Assembly: GCA_034440635.1 (NCBI GenBank)
Contig: JAOTON010002226.1
Coordinates: 35,699 to 99,698, forward strand
DNA from: Lepas anatifera
Taxonomy: Eukaryota > Arthropoda > Thecostraca > Lepadidae
Length of the DNA: 64,000 bases
Reading direction: 5' to 3'
Both the position numbers and the translations under genes were made by a program. Shown piece by piece: positions 1 to 10,017 of the stretch. The notes below the pieces were generated by a model that saw only the letters and a program-made list of their open reading frames with translations, made no database searches and was not told the origin of the DNA. Numbering within the stretch: position 1 is the first letter of the stretch; every line of letters starts with the position of its first letter.

Positions 1-1
1 C

Positions 2-127
2 CTAGCAAAATCAACGGATGATGAGATGACGAAATACCAGAGGCTGCATATCGAAGTCCAACACGCCAAGAACAGCAGCATCGCTTACCAAAAGAGCTCA
101 GAGCTGTTCTGCCTAAAAATGTTTTAA
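2..127 (+). CDS. C-terminal end of an unidentified open frame entering from the left edge
   Basis: The frame is open from the first base of the window and ends at a TAA at 125-127, giving 41 residues. The peptide has ordinary protein composition, with a charged run (DDEMTKYQRLHIEVQ) that could be helical, and ends LFCLKMF. No family is recognised. Short charged helical tails like this are common at the end of Myb/SANT-like or other transposon-derived DNA-binding proteins, so a transposon remnant is the simplest guess, but that is inference. It could equally be a chance open frame. No splice acceptor or start is visible because the window begins here. Confidence 0.22.
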   Translation, partial: LAKSTDDEMTKYQRLHIEVQHAKNSSIAYQKSSELFCLKMF

Positions 128-1329
128 GAATATCCCAACTGATGTTAACGCCATGAATCTCTGCGTGTTCTTAGACATGTTCACCCTTTCAAAGTTCAAC
201 CTCTTTCAAGGCTGAAATGACCATGGGAGATTTCCAACAGGTGCTGGAGAATTAGAATAAGGAGTGAGCATCCAGGAAATGCTGCATTCTGCTTTGGTGA
301 ATGGTCCACCTGGCACTTGTTTGTGACAATTCAGTAGTTCAACACACCCAACTTTATCCTGACATATTGTACCTTCTTGCAGTAAGTGCTTAACCTTCTC
401 AGCAGTGACGGATTCTTCGTTTTGGGAGGGGGTGCTGGGGGGCTCGGGCCCATAAGCGTCGCCACCAGCAAAAAAGTGGGGGGGGCAGCTAAAATTCAAA
501 CTGACGCTGACAAAAAACTTTCCACGTTAGGACCAAATACTGTTCGAATTTTGGATCCTTGTTGCCTTCTGCAGCGGCTGGTTATAAGAATGTCCGGTTT
601 TCTCCCATTTTGACTGAGATCAGGAAATGGTTGGCCAAAAAGTGGGGGAGAGGCCAGGCCCCCGGTCGCGACGCCCCTGCTCAGGCCTAACCCGACATTG
701 CTTCAGATCAGTCTTCGGCTATGCATTTTCTATGGGTAGTCTGCAACTGAGGGGAGGGGGTGCTTGAGCCCCCATGCCCCCTTGTATACGCTACTGCTTC
801 TCAGGGTACATATTATTCATGCTTATTGGTGCATTTGCGGATACAGGGATGGCCAGTCTGACCGTGGTCTTCAAAGCAGGCACGTTTTACCCACTTTTGA
901 ACGATTTCGACCAAATTTCTTAAAAAAAACACCGTTTTTACTATTTAATCCAGGCTGGAATCCCCCGACTCGTTTTATTCAGGCCCACCCTTAGATTGAT
1001 GTTTACTATTTTGGCATGTAGTCATACGTTTTCCAAGCGAATATTACGCAAGAAGAGGCCCCCAGAACTTGTCTCTGGGCAGTAACTACTCGTCCTGCAG
1101 TAAAGCCACTTGCTAATTCCAGAGTCAATTCTTGAAAACTTCAGACACCATGTACAGGGGCTCTATCGAAAAAATTTATCCAAATTAAGGCCAGATTTGA
1201 ATAATTCATACAACATAGCATATTTTGGAACAGGGTGAATTTGAAAACCACTGAACTTACTTGTTAAGTCACACCCCTCGCAGTGGGCATACCAACACTT
1301 GTGCCAAAATAAAATTTATATATTTGTTT
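128..1329. other. Non-coding stretch with G-rich repeat fragments
   Basis: I see no gene. Around 400-690 there is a G-rich block containing GTCGCCACCAGC and runs of G. It resembles the block at 21.7-21.9 kb and is probably an old element fragment. The rest is unremarkable AT-rich sequence. Confidence 0.4.
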
Positions 1330-1855
1330 ATTCAAATTTTATAGAGCAAAACACCAAAAATGCTTATTTGACCTTAGGTGACCTTTCAAAGGTCATAGGT
1401 CAAAATGTTTGGTATCAACTTCAGAAATGGGCTAAGAGTAAGTCCTAACCCATATTTGAAGTTGATTCCATCCATACTTACAGAGAAAAGCTCATTTCGT
1501 GATTTCCCCATGCATTTTGCTCTATACAAGACCTTAGGTCACCAATATCGAAGATAAATATAAAAACATACGTTGTAGCCCCTGGTGGTCCCACTATGTG
1601 GTATGAGTTTCAACTTGATCGATTAACCCTCTTTTTAGTTATGCAGTTCTAATAATTTTTTTTAGGTGAGGTCACTTCACCTGGCCTGGTGACCTGACCT
1701 GAAATGATCTTGAGCTAAAATTTTCAGGGAAGATGTAAAAATAATAAAGAAACAGCCAGACTAAGTTCGGCGGCGCTGCGCGCCGCCGTTTATCGGTCAC
1801 TTCGGAAAAACCCGAAGGGGGTCTAAAAAGACCTCCACCCGGGCCAAGGTTTTAA
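1330..1855 (-). mobile_element. Degenerate relative of TTAA element T1
   Basis: This stretch has the T1 body in reverse orientation: several TGACCT/AGGTCA hexamers, the phrase 'ggtatgagtttcaa', and a GC palindrome near the end (gcggcgctgcgcgccgccg, 1773-1791) followed by 'ggaaaaacccgaaggggg'. The equivalent T1 copies at 7509-8338 and 61240-62080 have the same order. Clean TTAA ends are not visible, so this is an old or divergent copy. The right limit is placed where similarity to T1 stops. Confidence 0.5.
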
Positions 1856-2004
1856 AGAAGCATATCTGGGCATCCAGCCTCGGCTCGTGTTGCTCCAGTG
1901 CAGGAGAAGCCGTTGATAATGCCCGACGTTAGGCAGATAGTTCTTCTTGCAAGCGAGTCCAGCAAGCAATGATATAGTGGAAAATAGCCACTATCATGGT
2001 TTAA

Positions 2005-2210
2005 CCCTCGCACTTACAGGGGGTTGTTGCAACCCTTCCCGGCATGGTTTTTCAAGAATTGAAAACGAGCTTTTTAAGTTAGGCCGTTGAACGTTTGTAT
2101 AGCCTCTGGAGAATTCATTGCGCATGTTTTGCAAAAATAATTGTTCCTACCTTTCAATGTCACCCCCCCTGTAAGGGCGAGGGTGGCGAAAACCCGAATA
2201 CGTGCAAGGG
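2005..2210. mobile_element. T5: short 206-bp TTAA-flanked MITE
   Basis: It is flanked on both sides by TTAA (2001-2004 and 2211-2214). The left end reads CCCTCGCACTTACAGGGGG. The right end, reverse-complemented, begins CCCTTGCACGTA and carries an inner CCCTTACAGGGGGG. CCC directly next to TTAA is the signature of piggyBac-type insertions. It has no coding capacity, so it would depend on a transposase elsewhere. The match between the two ends is imperfect, so the element is probably old. Confidence 0.6.
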
Positions 2211-2309
2211 TTAAGTCATCTGAACTACACAGTGCACTCCTCAGAACTATACAATGCCGCAAAAATTACTTTGTGCATGTGCAAAACATGCATTTAATAT
2301 GAAATAGCC

Positions 2310-2600
2310 CAGGGGCGGACGCAGACCCGAGTTTTGGGGGCCAAACCCATGTCTGCCTCTGCTTCTGGAGGGGGTGGGGGTGTGGGACGTGCAATTCGGG
2401 TGCTCGACGGACCTAGTATAAGCCACCTCTCCAAGTATATGATTGCTCATGGGGGGAGCGAATATTTTTTTGCTCTACAGACATAGTGTAAACACCTTTT
2501 TTCAAAAATTTCTTCGGCGTTTGGGGGGCAAAAGATAGTTTGGCCCCCTCCAGCGCTTTGGGGGGCCATGGTCGAAATGCCCCCCCCTGCGTCCGCCAAT
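2310..2600. mobile_element. 291-bp MITE with GGCGGACGCAG inverted ends and 9-bp target duplication
   Basis: The left end CAGGGGCGGACGCAG and the right end, reverse-complemented to ATTGGCGGACGCAGGGGGG, share GGCGGACGCAG. Directly outside, gaaatagcc is repeated at 2301-2309 and 2601-2609, a clean target-site duplication. It has no coding capacity. Related ends occur at 31.1, 32.75-33.0, 33.2-33.5 and 50.7-51.2 kb. A 9-bp duplication suggests a Mutator-like element and 8 bp would suggest hAT. The boundary base is ambiguous. Confidence 0.68.
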
Positions 2601-2696
2601 GAAATAGCCTCAACCTTGTCTTAATAATCTGAAACAAACACTGCATTAAAATTTGAAAGAGACCAAACCCGTATTTGCTGAGATCATTTAATTCAC

Positions 2697-2869
2697 CCTA
2701 CACTCAAGTGCGCCTGCGCAGTGACTGGATAGTGACTACCCTATCATAATTCTCCTACACTCAAGTGCGCCTTCGCAGTGACTGGATAGTGACTTCCCTA
2801 TCATAATTCGTCCTACATTCAAGTGCGCCTGCGCAGTGACTGGATAGTGACTTCCCTATCATAAGTCAT
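2697..2869. repeat. Three tandem copies of a 57-58 bp unit
   Basis: Units start at 2697, 2754 and 2812, each beginning CCTACA(C/T)TCAAGTGCGCCT. They differ at only a few positions, so the triplication is fairly recent. No open frame or known motif is seen. Confidence 0.85.
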
Positions 2870-3379
2870 CCCAGCATGCTGATATACCATCTGTTTGTGT
2901 CCTTCCTTGAAATATTCTGATGTATAGGTATATGATGCATAGGGTATCCTAAAGCTCATTCCAGGATCCAAACGGCGCATGCGCAAAATTGTACAGCTAT
3001 AATACGATAACATCTCTGTGTTACATTATATATTCAACATTTATTTAGAATACCTCTGTGAAATCAGCCCATTGGTTGGTGAGATCTTGGTTGGCCAGAT
3101 TGGTGTCGTAGCGTGATGAAAAAATCAACAGAAGAGAGTAGGAAAAGTACTGTAACATATGAAAACTTCACTCCTCAGTTGAGCATAAACGCAGTCATCG
3201 TATGACAAGACTTGAAAAGGTCATGTATCATGTAACGGGCTATAGCTAGAAACCTGTGGGCAGCGCACGGATATCTAGTCTCAGGCGGATGTAATGCTCA
3301 AGCCTGTTTTTTATCATTTTTAACCCAAAATATATCTGACAATGACCGAAATTGATGGTTATTATTTACTCTTACAGGA
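2870..3379. other. Non-coding stretch without recognised features
   Basis: Nothing that looks coding or repetitive was found here on either strand. Confidence 0.35.
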
Positions 3380-3696
3380 CCATGCCACATATCATTTAAA
3401 TTATTGCGTCAAAACCAACACGTCGATGTACTTTGTTGTGTTTTAGATCGCATGGTTCCTGATTTGTAAGAAATTTCCTGAATGAGTCAAAATTTGAGCT
3501 ACTTCCGCCCACTGTGACGTCACGGGTCAATGGATATGGTTCAAACTCGCCTGCAGAGTAGAAGACGGTAAGGTGCTTCCTGTCTTGTTTCAATTTTGTC
3601 CGTATCACTTCTGGTTTCCAATAATCGTAAGAGGGGGGGTTCCGACCGGACCTCCCAGTCAGTGGTGGGTAAGAAAAGACCCCAGGCGGTGCCGGG
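3380..3696 (+). mobile_element. T6: right-end fragment of a TTAA element
   Basis: It is similar to the last ~330 bp of the complete T6 at 36111-37021, sharing 'atatcattt', 'cacgggtcaa', 'tccgtatcac' and the terminus CCAGGCGGTGCCGGG directly before TTAA (3697-3700). The left part is missing, so the copy is truncated. No coding capacity. Confidence 0.6.
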
Positions 3697-3700
3697 TTAA

Positions 3701-5340
3701 GCCGCTCACTATAAAAGTGGCAACAAGTTTTATGCACAATGCTTGGAGCTACTACCAAGGAGCAAAGTGATGTTAAAACACCCACAGAATTTCCAGAACT
3801 GAGGCGTTTCCATCTCGATATCAATGACTTCAATTCAATTGTACCCTCTGAATGGAAACGTCAGTGCAAGCCAATAACGCTCAAAGAGGTATGTACCCAA
3901 ACTGCAAGCGTTCAATGTATCCTTTCGTAAGTCGGACCGAACTGCACCAGTTAAATTCGTTCAAGTATTTCCAGAGTCGGATCCAATCAATATCAGGCTA
4001 CATGCTCAGGCAAGTTCTGCTGCGTTTAATTGGAAGGCGCCCTGAAGATGACGCTGCCAATTGCTGCCGCCGGGCACGAGGCCTGTGCGTGCTACAAAGG
4101 AAGCTGGAAAACCGGCACCATCTGAGGTGGGCTCCTTGGCAGCTGCTGCTCTAGCAAGACCAAGTCTGATACATCCCCGTCACCCCCGTGACGTAGTTGG
4201 CTAGCGTGCCGTGCTTGGGTGTGGAAGGCCCTGGGATGATGCTGGCCTGTGGCAGACCTTCCTGCGGCCGCCTCCTACCCAGGAGATGGCGGTACACACC
4301 GGTGCACCGCAACAGTGGAATCAACACCGTGCCAGCCGGCGTCCCTGTTTGTGGGTGCACGGGCTTTATTGGCCTTTAAAGTAATCCACCGGTCTGGTCT
4401 TCCGCCCGCGGCCCACATGTGAGGGCTCGGCTTCTACTGAGAGAGCGACTTGGAGACACTGGAGCAGCCTACGCGCCGCAAAATGCGGTGGCGCTGTCTC
4501 ATAAGGGTGCTAGCAACTGGAAACTTCCACTTTGTAAATAGCGTGATTTGGGGGCTTGGATTAAAATATCATAACATACATTTTATACTATGATATCACC
4601 TTTTATTATGGTGGCTATTGACACTGTTTCAAATTCGGCCAACCCCAAATCATCTTAAAAGATTATCACCTCCGGTGTGAGCGCGTTGTATGAGTGGAAA
4701 CATACTAACACAAAATAAGTTCGAATTAAGCAAAACCAAAAAAGAAACAAATGTGATTTATCCCCTCTCTTTCACATCTCATGTCTCATGTCCAACGCAG
4801 TCAATGTTCATAAAGTCCCAAATGAAAAAGTACCTATATGAAACGACGCAAAGCACTGTCATTGAGTCAAATCCCGAACTACTATTGAATCCTGATAAGA
4901 CTGAGTGTCTCCAGCTGTTTGGACGATAGAAAATCAAATTAATTTATCTGGAATTGCTTAAATTCGAAATTCTAGGTTCTAATTCCATCTTTGAACCAAA
5001 AACCCTGAAATTCAAACCTTCAATGTGGTACCAGACTCATACAGTTCACATCAAGAATGGTGCCGGAAAACCGATGCTCATTCATTAACATAAACATTCA
5101 TCCAAATGTGCAACTCGTTTGTTCAACGCACTAATTATCCATGAGCACAGGGCTAACGATACAATTAATGAATACAAGAGCTGGGCTTACACACGGAAAA
5201 GTAGCCGAACAGGATTTCTGAGCTCAGGCTACGCCTCGGTACAGTTACCATTTCCAGACCATGGCGTTGGAGCTCGGCTGGTCTGACAGTGCCGCGAGCG
5301 GCGACAATGGCTCTCAGGGGATTATTGGCGGGGCGCTGAC
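3701..5340. other. Intergenic or intronic sequence downstream of receptor exon C
   Basis: If the receptor continues past 5341, this is its next intron. I searched the minus strand for the following part of the ligand-binding domain and did not find it. A GC-rich patch at about 4040-4500 has open frames on both strands, but none resembles a known protein. Confidence 0.35.
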
Positions 5341-5482
5341 CTGGTCTGAGAAGAGCTTGTAGCGCGAGTCGTCCGGAGCACGCGCTGTCACCGTCAGCAG
5401 AGCTTCGTAAGCCCTCCGAGCACGCTCGTTGGCCGCATCAGTGTCGCTCGGCTCAAACCAGGGCCGGTACAGCTTTGTCTTG
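5341..5482 (-). CDS. Receptor exon C: end of the ANF-receptor ligand-binding domain
   Basis: On the minus strand the acceptor reads GGTTTCAG, then C plus 47 codons, ending GACCAG before GTCAGC. The leading C completes a codon with AG from exon B (AGC, Ser), so phase 2 matches. The peptide runs KTKLYRPWFEPSD, then ANERARRAYEALLTVTARAP and YKLFSDQ. The pattern 'ARRAYEALLTVT...Y..FS..V' is the conserved helix late in the ligand-binding domain of receptor guanylyl cyclases and natriuretic peptide receptors. Reading on past the proposed donor meets a TGA after eight codons, which supports a splice at Q. GTCAGC is a weak donor (C at +3), so the exact end is the least certain point. GC-rich codons contrast with the AT-rich flanks. 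The exon lies 32.4 kb from exon B. Confidence 0.85.
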
Positions 5483-5796
5483 CTGAAACCACAGGCGCAG
5501 TTTCACAGGCACAGGGTCGAATGTGACGTGCACAGCCCCTATAATATGAATGAAACATCGATCCTTTTCTGTTGGACGATACCAAAAATGTGGTTTTGGG
5601 TTACCATGACTAACTTAAGTCACTTCATAATGGACACTCTAATTAAATAATAGTGTGTAGCCTGAGCGACAGATCTTGCCGTATAATGCTTCCTGCCTAA
5701 TGTTGTATATATCTTACCTAATGCTGTTTGGACTTTGATAAGAAAATTATTGAGACAGGAAATGTAGAGCATATCCCAAAACTTTACGACCAATCC

Positions 5797-6220
5797 CGTC
5801 GCATCCTGTCCCATCCTGTCCCATTATTCCCGTCCCATTCTGTTCTGTTCCTCCCGTCCCGTCCCGTCCCGTCCCGTCCCATCCCGTCTCGTCCGGTTCC
5901 TTGTCTCCGCTCCCGTCCCTTGATTCCCGTCTCGTTCCGTCCCGTTCCCTCCCGTCTCGTCCGGTCCCTTGCTTTTGCTCCCGTTCCGTTCCGTTCCCTC
6001 CCGTCTCGTCCGGTCCCTCGTTTCTGATCCCGTCCCGTCCCGTCCCGTTCCCTCCCGTCTCGTCCGGTCCCTTGTTTTTGTCTCGTCCCGTCCCGTCCCA
6101 CCCCGTCTCGTCCGCTCCCTTGTCTCCGCTCCCGTCCTTGATTCCCGTCTCGTTCCGTCCCGTTCCCTCCCGTCTCGTCCGGTCCCTTGTTTTTGCTCCC
6201 GTTCCGTTCCGTTCTGTCCT
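5797..6220. repeat. Pentanucleotide (GTCCC / TCCCG-like) array
   Basis: About 420 bp of imperfect TCCCG/TTCCG/TCTCG units, interrupted at intervals by phrases such as 'gtccggtcccttg' that give a second period of roughly 50-60 bp. The plus strand is almost free of A. Several frames on both strands stay open only because the units lack stops (GRDGTG-type peptides on the minus strand). It lies in the receptor region about 300 bp upstream of exon C, within the B-C intron. Confidence 0.95.
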
Positions 6221-6289
6221 GTCATGTCCATTTATTTCTGTTCTCCTCCCCACCCCGCGCAGATCTCTAGCGGATAGACAATAATGTAA

Positions 6290-7504
6290 TTGTGTGTAAC
6301 AATGCAACAGTATGTTGTAGTCTGATGTGTTATTCAACCTGAAGTAAATGGCGCAAGTGCGCAGAAAAAGTCATGTATTTTCTTATTAATTGTTTCTACT
6401 GTAGTTTTTACCTCTTTGAACTTAAGGTGTGTTTGTCAACAGAATAGAGAAATGAGAAAATAAAACAAAGCAAAAACTGGTCAACACACTTCTTCAAAAC
6501 ATTTTTTTCTGCTATAGACCGTACAAACGTGTTTACCAAACTACATACACCTATCGTTAAGATCAGACAGATGGTGAACCCAGAGACGCTCCACTGCGCA
6601 CTCTTGGTGGGTACACCAACCATTTATCAAACATTTAGGAGCGAACCTGCGCTGAGGTATATCCGAACCCTTTCACTGAGGCCAAACAGTGGCATTAGGC
6701 TCAGCGGCAGCACATCTGCCGCGGCTCGGCCGCCCATCAGCCAGGCTATATCCGTGGCCGGATCCTCCCGGTCGGTGAATTTTAGCGACAGAAGTGACAG
6801 AAATCACACTCTCGCTAGCACGGCAGGCGCAAACGAATGTTCCGAAACGATATCGCCATGTAACAGGGCAATCATCTAATACCTTGTAGACTTTCTTCAA
6901 GCAGTGCGGAGAGGCGTGGAGTTTAGTGCGGCTCTAATCGAGCGGCTGCTGTATTTGACCAGTATTTGGTGCGATGTTTGGTCGGGTGTTTGGTGTGTGT
7001 TAGCGCTGCGAATAACAGACGGCAGGACGCCCGGGAGGAGGAGAGCCCCGCTGCTCGCCGCTGCCGGCTAACGACGCCTGCACCCACGTCAGGGTAGGTG
7101 GTGTCAAAAAACCGGCCCCTGCACCGGCCGCAAGTTCAACCGCCCGACCAGTGGGCACAACTGCCAGTGACGTTTTTGGTGGTGAGATACAACGCCAAAA
7201 AGGCTGTGGACAAGGGGTTTATGTTTACGTAGAACTTCTATGTGTATTCTCCTTTTTAAAGTTTTTTTGTTCCCTTTTTGTATTAAAGGGATTGGTTACT
7301 TCATCAAAATTCTAAAAAGGACTATCCATGTGCAAAGTAGGTCTAAAAATCAGGAGGTTACATTTTCACACTTCCAATCGCTGAAAAGGGAAACATCTCA
7401 TATTGTCTTATTACGCTGGGTTGACCCAAGCATCGCATGTACTTACGAATCTGGCTGCTTGTGGCATCTTACAGCACGTAACGTTGCAGAGGCGATGTCA
7501 TTTG
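6290..7504. other. Intronic stretch with a CpG-rich patch
   Basis: AT-rich to about 6620, then CpG-rich from about 6630 to 7150 (for example gccgcggctcggccgccc and ctcgccgctgccgg). A CpG patch could mark a promoter or exon, but I found no recognisable protein on either strand and no TATA or start context I would defend. The final part (7240-7500) is AT-rich with no features. Confidence 0.35.
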
Positions 7505-7508
7505 TTAA

Positions 7509-8338
7509 CACGCACATTGACGGGGATCTGAGCCACCTTCGCTTCGACGGGGGTACCCGCCCCCCTAAAATCTCAAGAATCACGCTAGGTAGCGAAAAAC
7601 GGTAAACGGCGTTGGCTAGCTCATCCACTTCTCCATCGAAAATATTTTAACCATTTTTTGTCAGGTAACATTAAGGTCACTAGAGGTCAAAACATGACGT
7701 CACAGGGATAACATGTAAATTATGGTTTTCGGTCATTTCATCTGAACAAGTAAAGATAGAGCAAAATAACTTGAGCTATATGAATCCTCGCAGCAACCCA
7801 AATAGAATGATATAAAATATGACCTTGCTAGGTCAAATTAAGGATTTGACCTGACCTGAGGTCATGTCAAGGTCAAATTAGATAAAATGCATATCATTAG
7901 AACTGCAAAGACAAGGCAAATCTAATGCAGTTAAAATAAACGCTCATCACCATCCGTTACTAAGTTATTCAGTTAAAACCATTTTTCCAATGTATTTCCA
8001 ATGGAGAGATCATGGCTCGTACCCGACCTTAGGTCGTCGATATCAAAAATACCGGAACATGTTTTAGAGAACTTGGTGGGCCCATTATGTGATATGAGTT
8101 TCAATCGGATAAGTTCACCCAGTTTCGACTTATGCTATCTTAAACGTTTTTGAGGCCAGGTCACTTGACCTGTACTGGTGACCTGACCTGAGATGGCCTA
8201 ACCATTAAAATTTGAGGGAAGTTGTAAAAATGATGAGAGAAAAGGATGTCAAATACGGCGGTGCTACGCGACGTCATTTTTATTCTATCTCCGAAAAACC
8301 CGAGGGGGCGGGTACTCACCCCCCCATCAATGTGCGTG
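7509..8338 (-). mobile_element. T1: 830-bp TTAA element, reverse copy
   Basis: Left flank TTAA (7505-7508), then CACGCACATTGACGGGG. The right end is CCCATCAATGTGCGTG followed by TCAA, a one-base decay of TTAA. The body carries many AGGTCA/TGACCT hexamers and, near the right end, the 'ctacgcgacgtc' remnant of the GC palindrome and 'tctccgaaaaacccgag'. It is colinear in reverse with 40378-41214 and 61240-62080. No transposase frame is present. Confidence 0.82.
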
Positions 8339-8342
8339 TCAA

Positions 8343-10017
8343 CATTTACCAAATGACCTGCGCTGCCATTCATGGAAGGGGATTCCTTCATCGCTTGGAA
8401 TGGTAGAACAGGCCTTTATTTTTTACTTTAAAACGTGCGGAAATTCAAAATAGATAGCTTTGGGTGAAAGGAAATTCGCCACTAGCGATTTCCGACACCC
8501 TCAACGAAATTGGTATATCAGTTCAAAACCCATGATGAAAGTGGGACACGCCCTTTGAGGCACCCAATTTTAGAGAATGTTAAATAATCCTCTAGATCGG
8601 GAAAAAATGGGACGCAGAGTGCGGCTTCCCGCCGTGGGGTGGCATCTACGCTAAGCCATATCATCCTAATCTGTGTACTAGCAATGAAGGCGCTGAGCCA
8701 CTCTGCCCCGCGTTAAAGCATGCGATCATTTATTTGGAAAATTCCTACGATCTCCAGAATATTTAAGGTACAATTATGAACGGAAAATCAATGTCATTCT
8801 TCATTGCTACTTATTCACATGTCAATACGTATTTCTGAAAATACTGACTGATATACCGCGCCGTACCTAAGTACACGTACGGGTTTAATCAGATGTAGGG
8901 TGAGCTGTCGGCGCTACTAGTGTTTTCATTGTAAGGTGTTTCCTATCATATTGTAACGTAGCTTCTGTTTCCTGTGTCTGACTCAAATAAACATGCACGG
9001 TTCCAAAACGGTCTTACTTGTTCATTTAGTGAAACATGAAATTGCATGAAACAATGAGTCCGATTTGGTCATGTAACAGGAACCAATGACGGGCATTGAG
9101 CCAGTTATTGACTACCCACGCATCTTTCCAAACAACAAGGAGAGTAGTGTGACCCCCACTCTCACTGGGTTTTTAACCGAGAGTAAAACGACAGCTCATG
9201 TGTGGAAATCCCGGGGGAGGGGGGGGGTTGGGGGGTCAGGACCCCCTGGATTTTGGGTCTCCCATAGGCTTTGTATAGGGCTTGCATTGCTGTGCCAGCG
9301 TTAACCGACCCAGGACCCCCCTGGATGGAGAAGAGATCTCCAGCCATGCGACAGCTCCTTCTCTTTTTGTATTTTCTAAAGGATATCTCTTAACCCATAA
9401 AGATGCAGCTTGATATGTAATGTCTCAGCCTTGCTGACATCATAAGTCATCGACAATTGACCGAAGGACCAGACTTCATTGACAATTGGCCCAAGGACCA
9501 CACCCCAACGGTCAGGGTTGAGCCGCCCCGACGCGGCGAAGTTGTACGGCTAATTACCAGCTCCATCAGCTTTGACACCAACTTGCATATATGAGCGAGA
9601 ATTTGTGACCTTAACTTCCACTGGCAGGTCCAGGGGGGGCAAGGGACCCGCAAGGCTGAAAGAGTAGCATTCCCTCCTCCCCAATAAAGTCCATAAATCT
9701 AATTTGAGCTAAAATTTACAACAAAAAATATGTAAAGTATCATACAATGTCATTCCGTAAAAGTGTGGTGCAATCAAAAATTACACAGAAGCAAATAAAT
9801 TTTGCTCCCTGCAACATTAATTTTTACATTCAACACAGAAAATTCGTGATCCGCTCCGTTCCCCTCCCCCCACTCACCATTCTCGGTGCAGCTGGCCCCT
9901 CCCAATCTCAGGTCCCGGATCTGCCTAAAATTGTACTATTTTGTCCTAGGTTTGTCGATACTAAGCTTTCGGTCGAAGCCGAGCTTATTTCTTGTATGTT
10001 AACTTGCGCTCTGATGT
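8343..10017. other. Intronic stretch, no gene recognised
   Basis: Around 9160-9350 a G-rich segment has two near-identical phrases (aggaccccctgga and aggacccccctgga) and two copies of 'gcgacagct/acgacagctc'. This is probably an old short element. The rest is featureless. Confidence 0.35.

Noticed and set aside
4151..4360. GC-rich minus-strand frame of 69 codons as the next receptor exon
   Set aside because: Its translation shows none of the residues expected after exon C and has no suitable acceptor in phase.
5747..6337. 196-codon minus-strand frame rich in G, R, D and T
   Set aside because: It is translation of a pentanucleotide array, and neighbouring frames are open as well.
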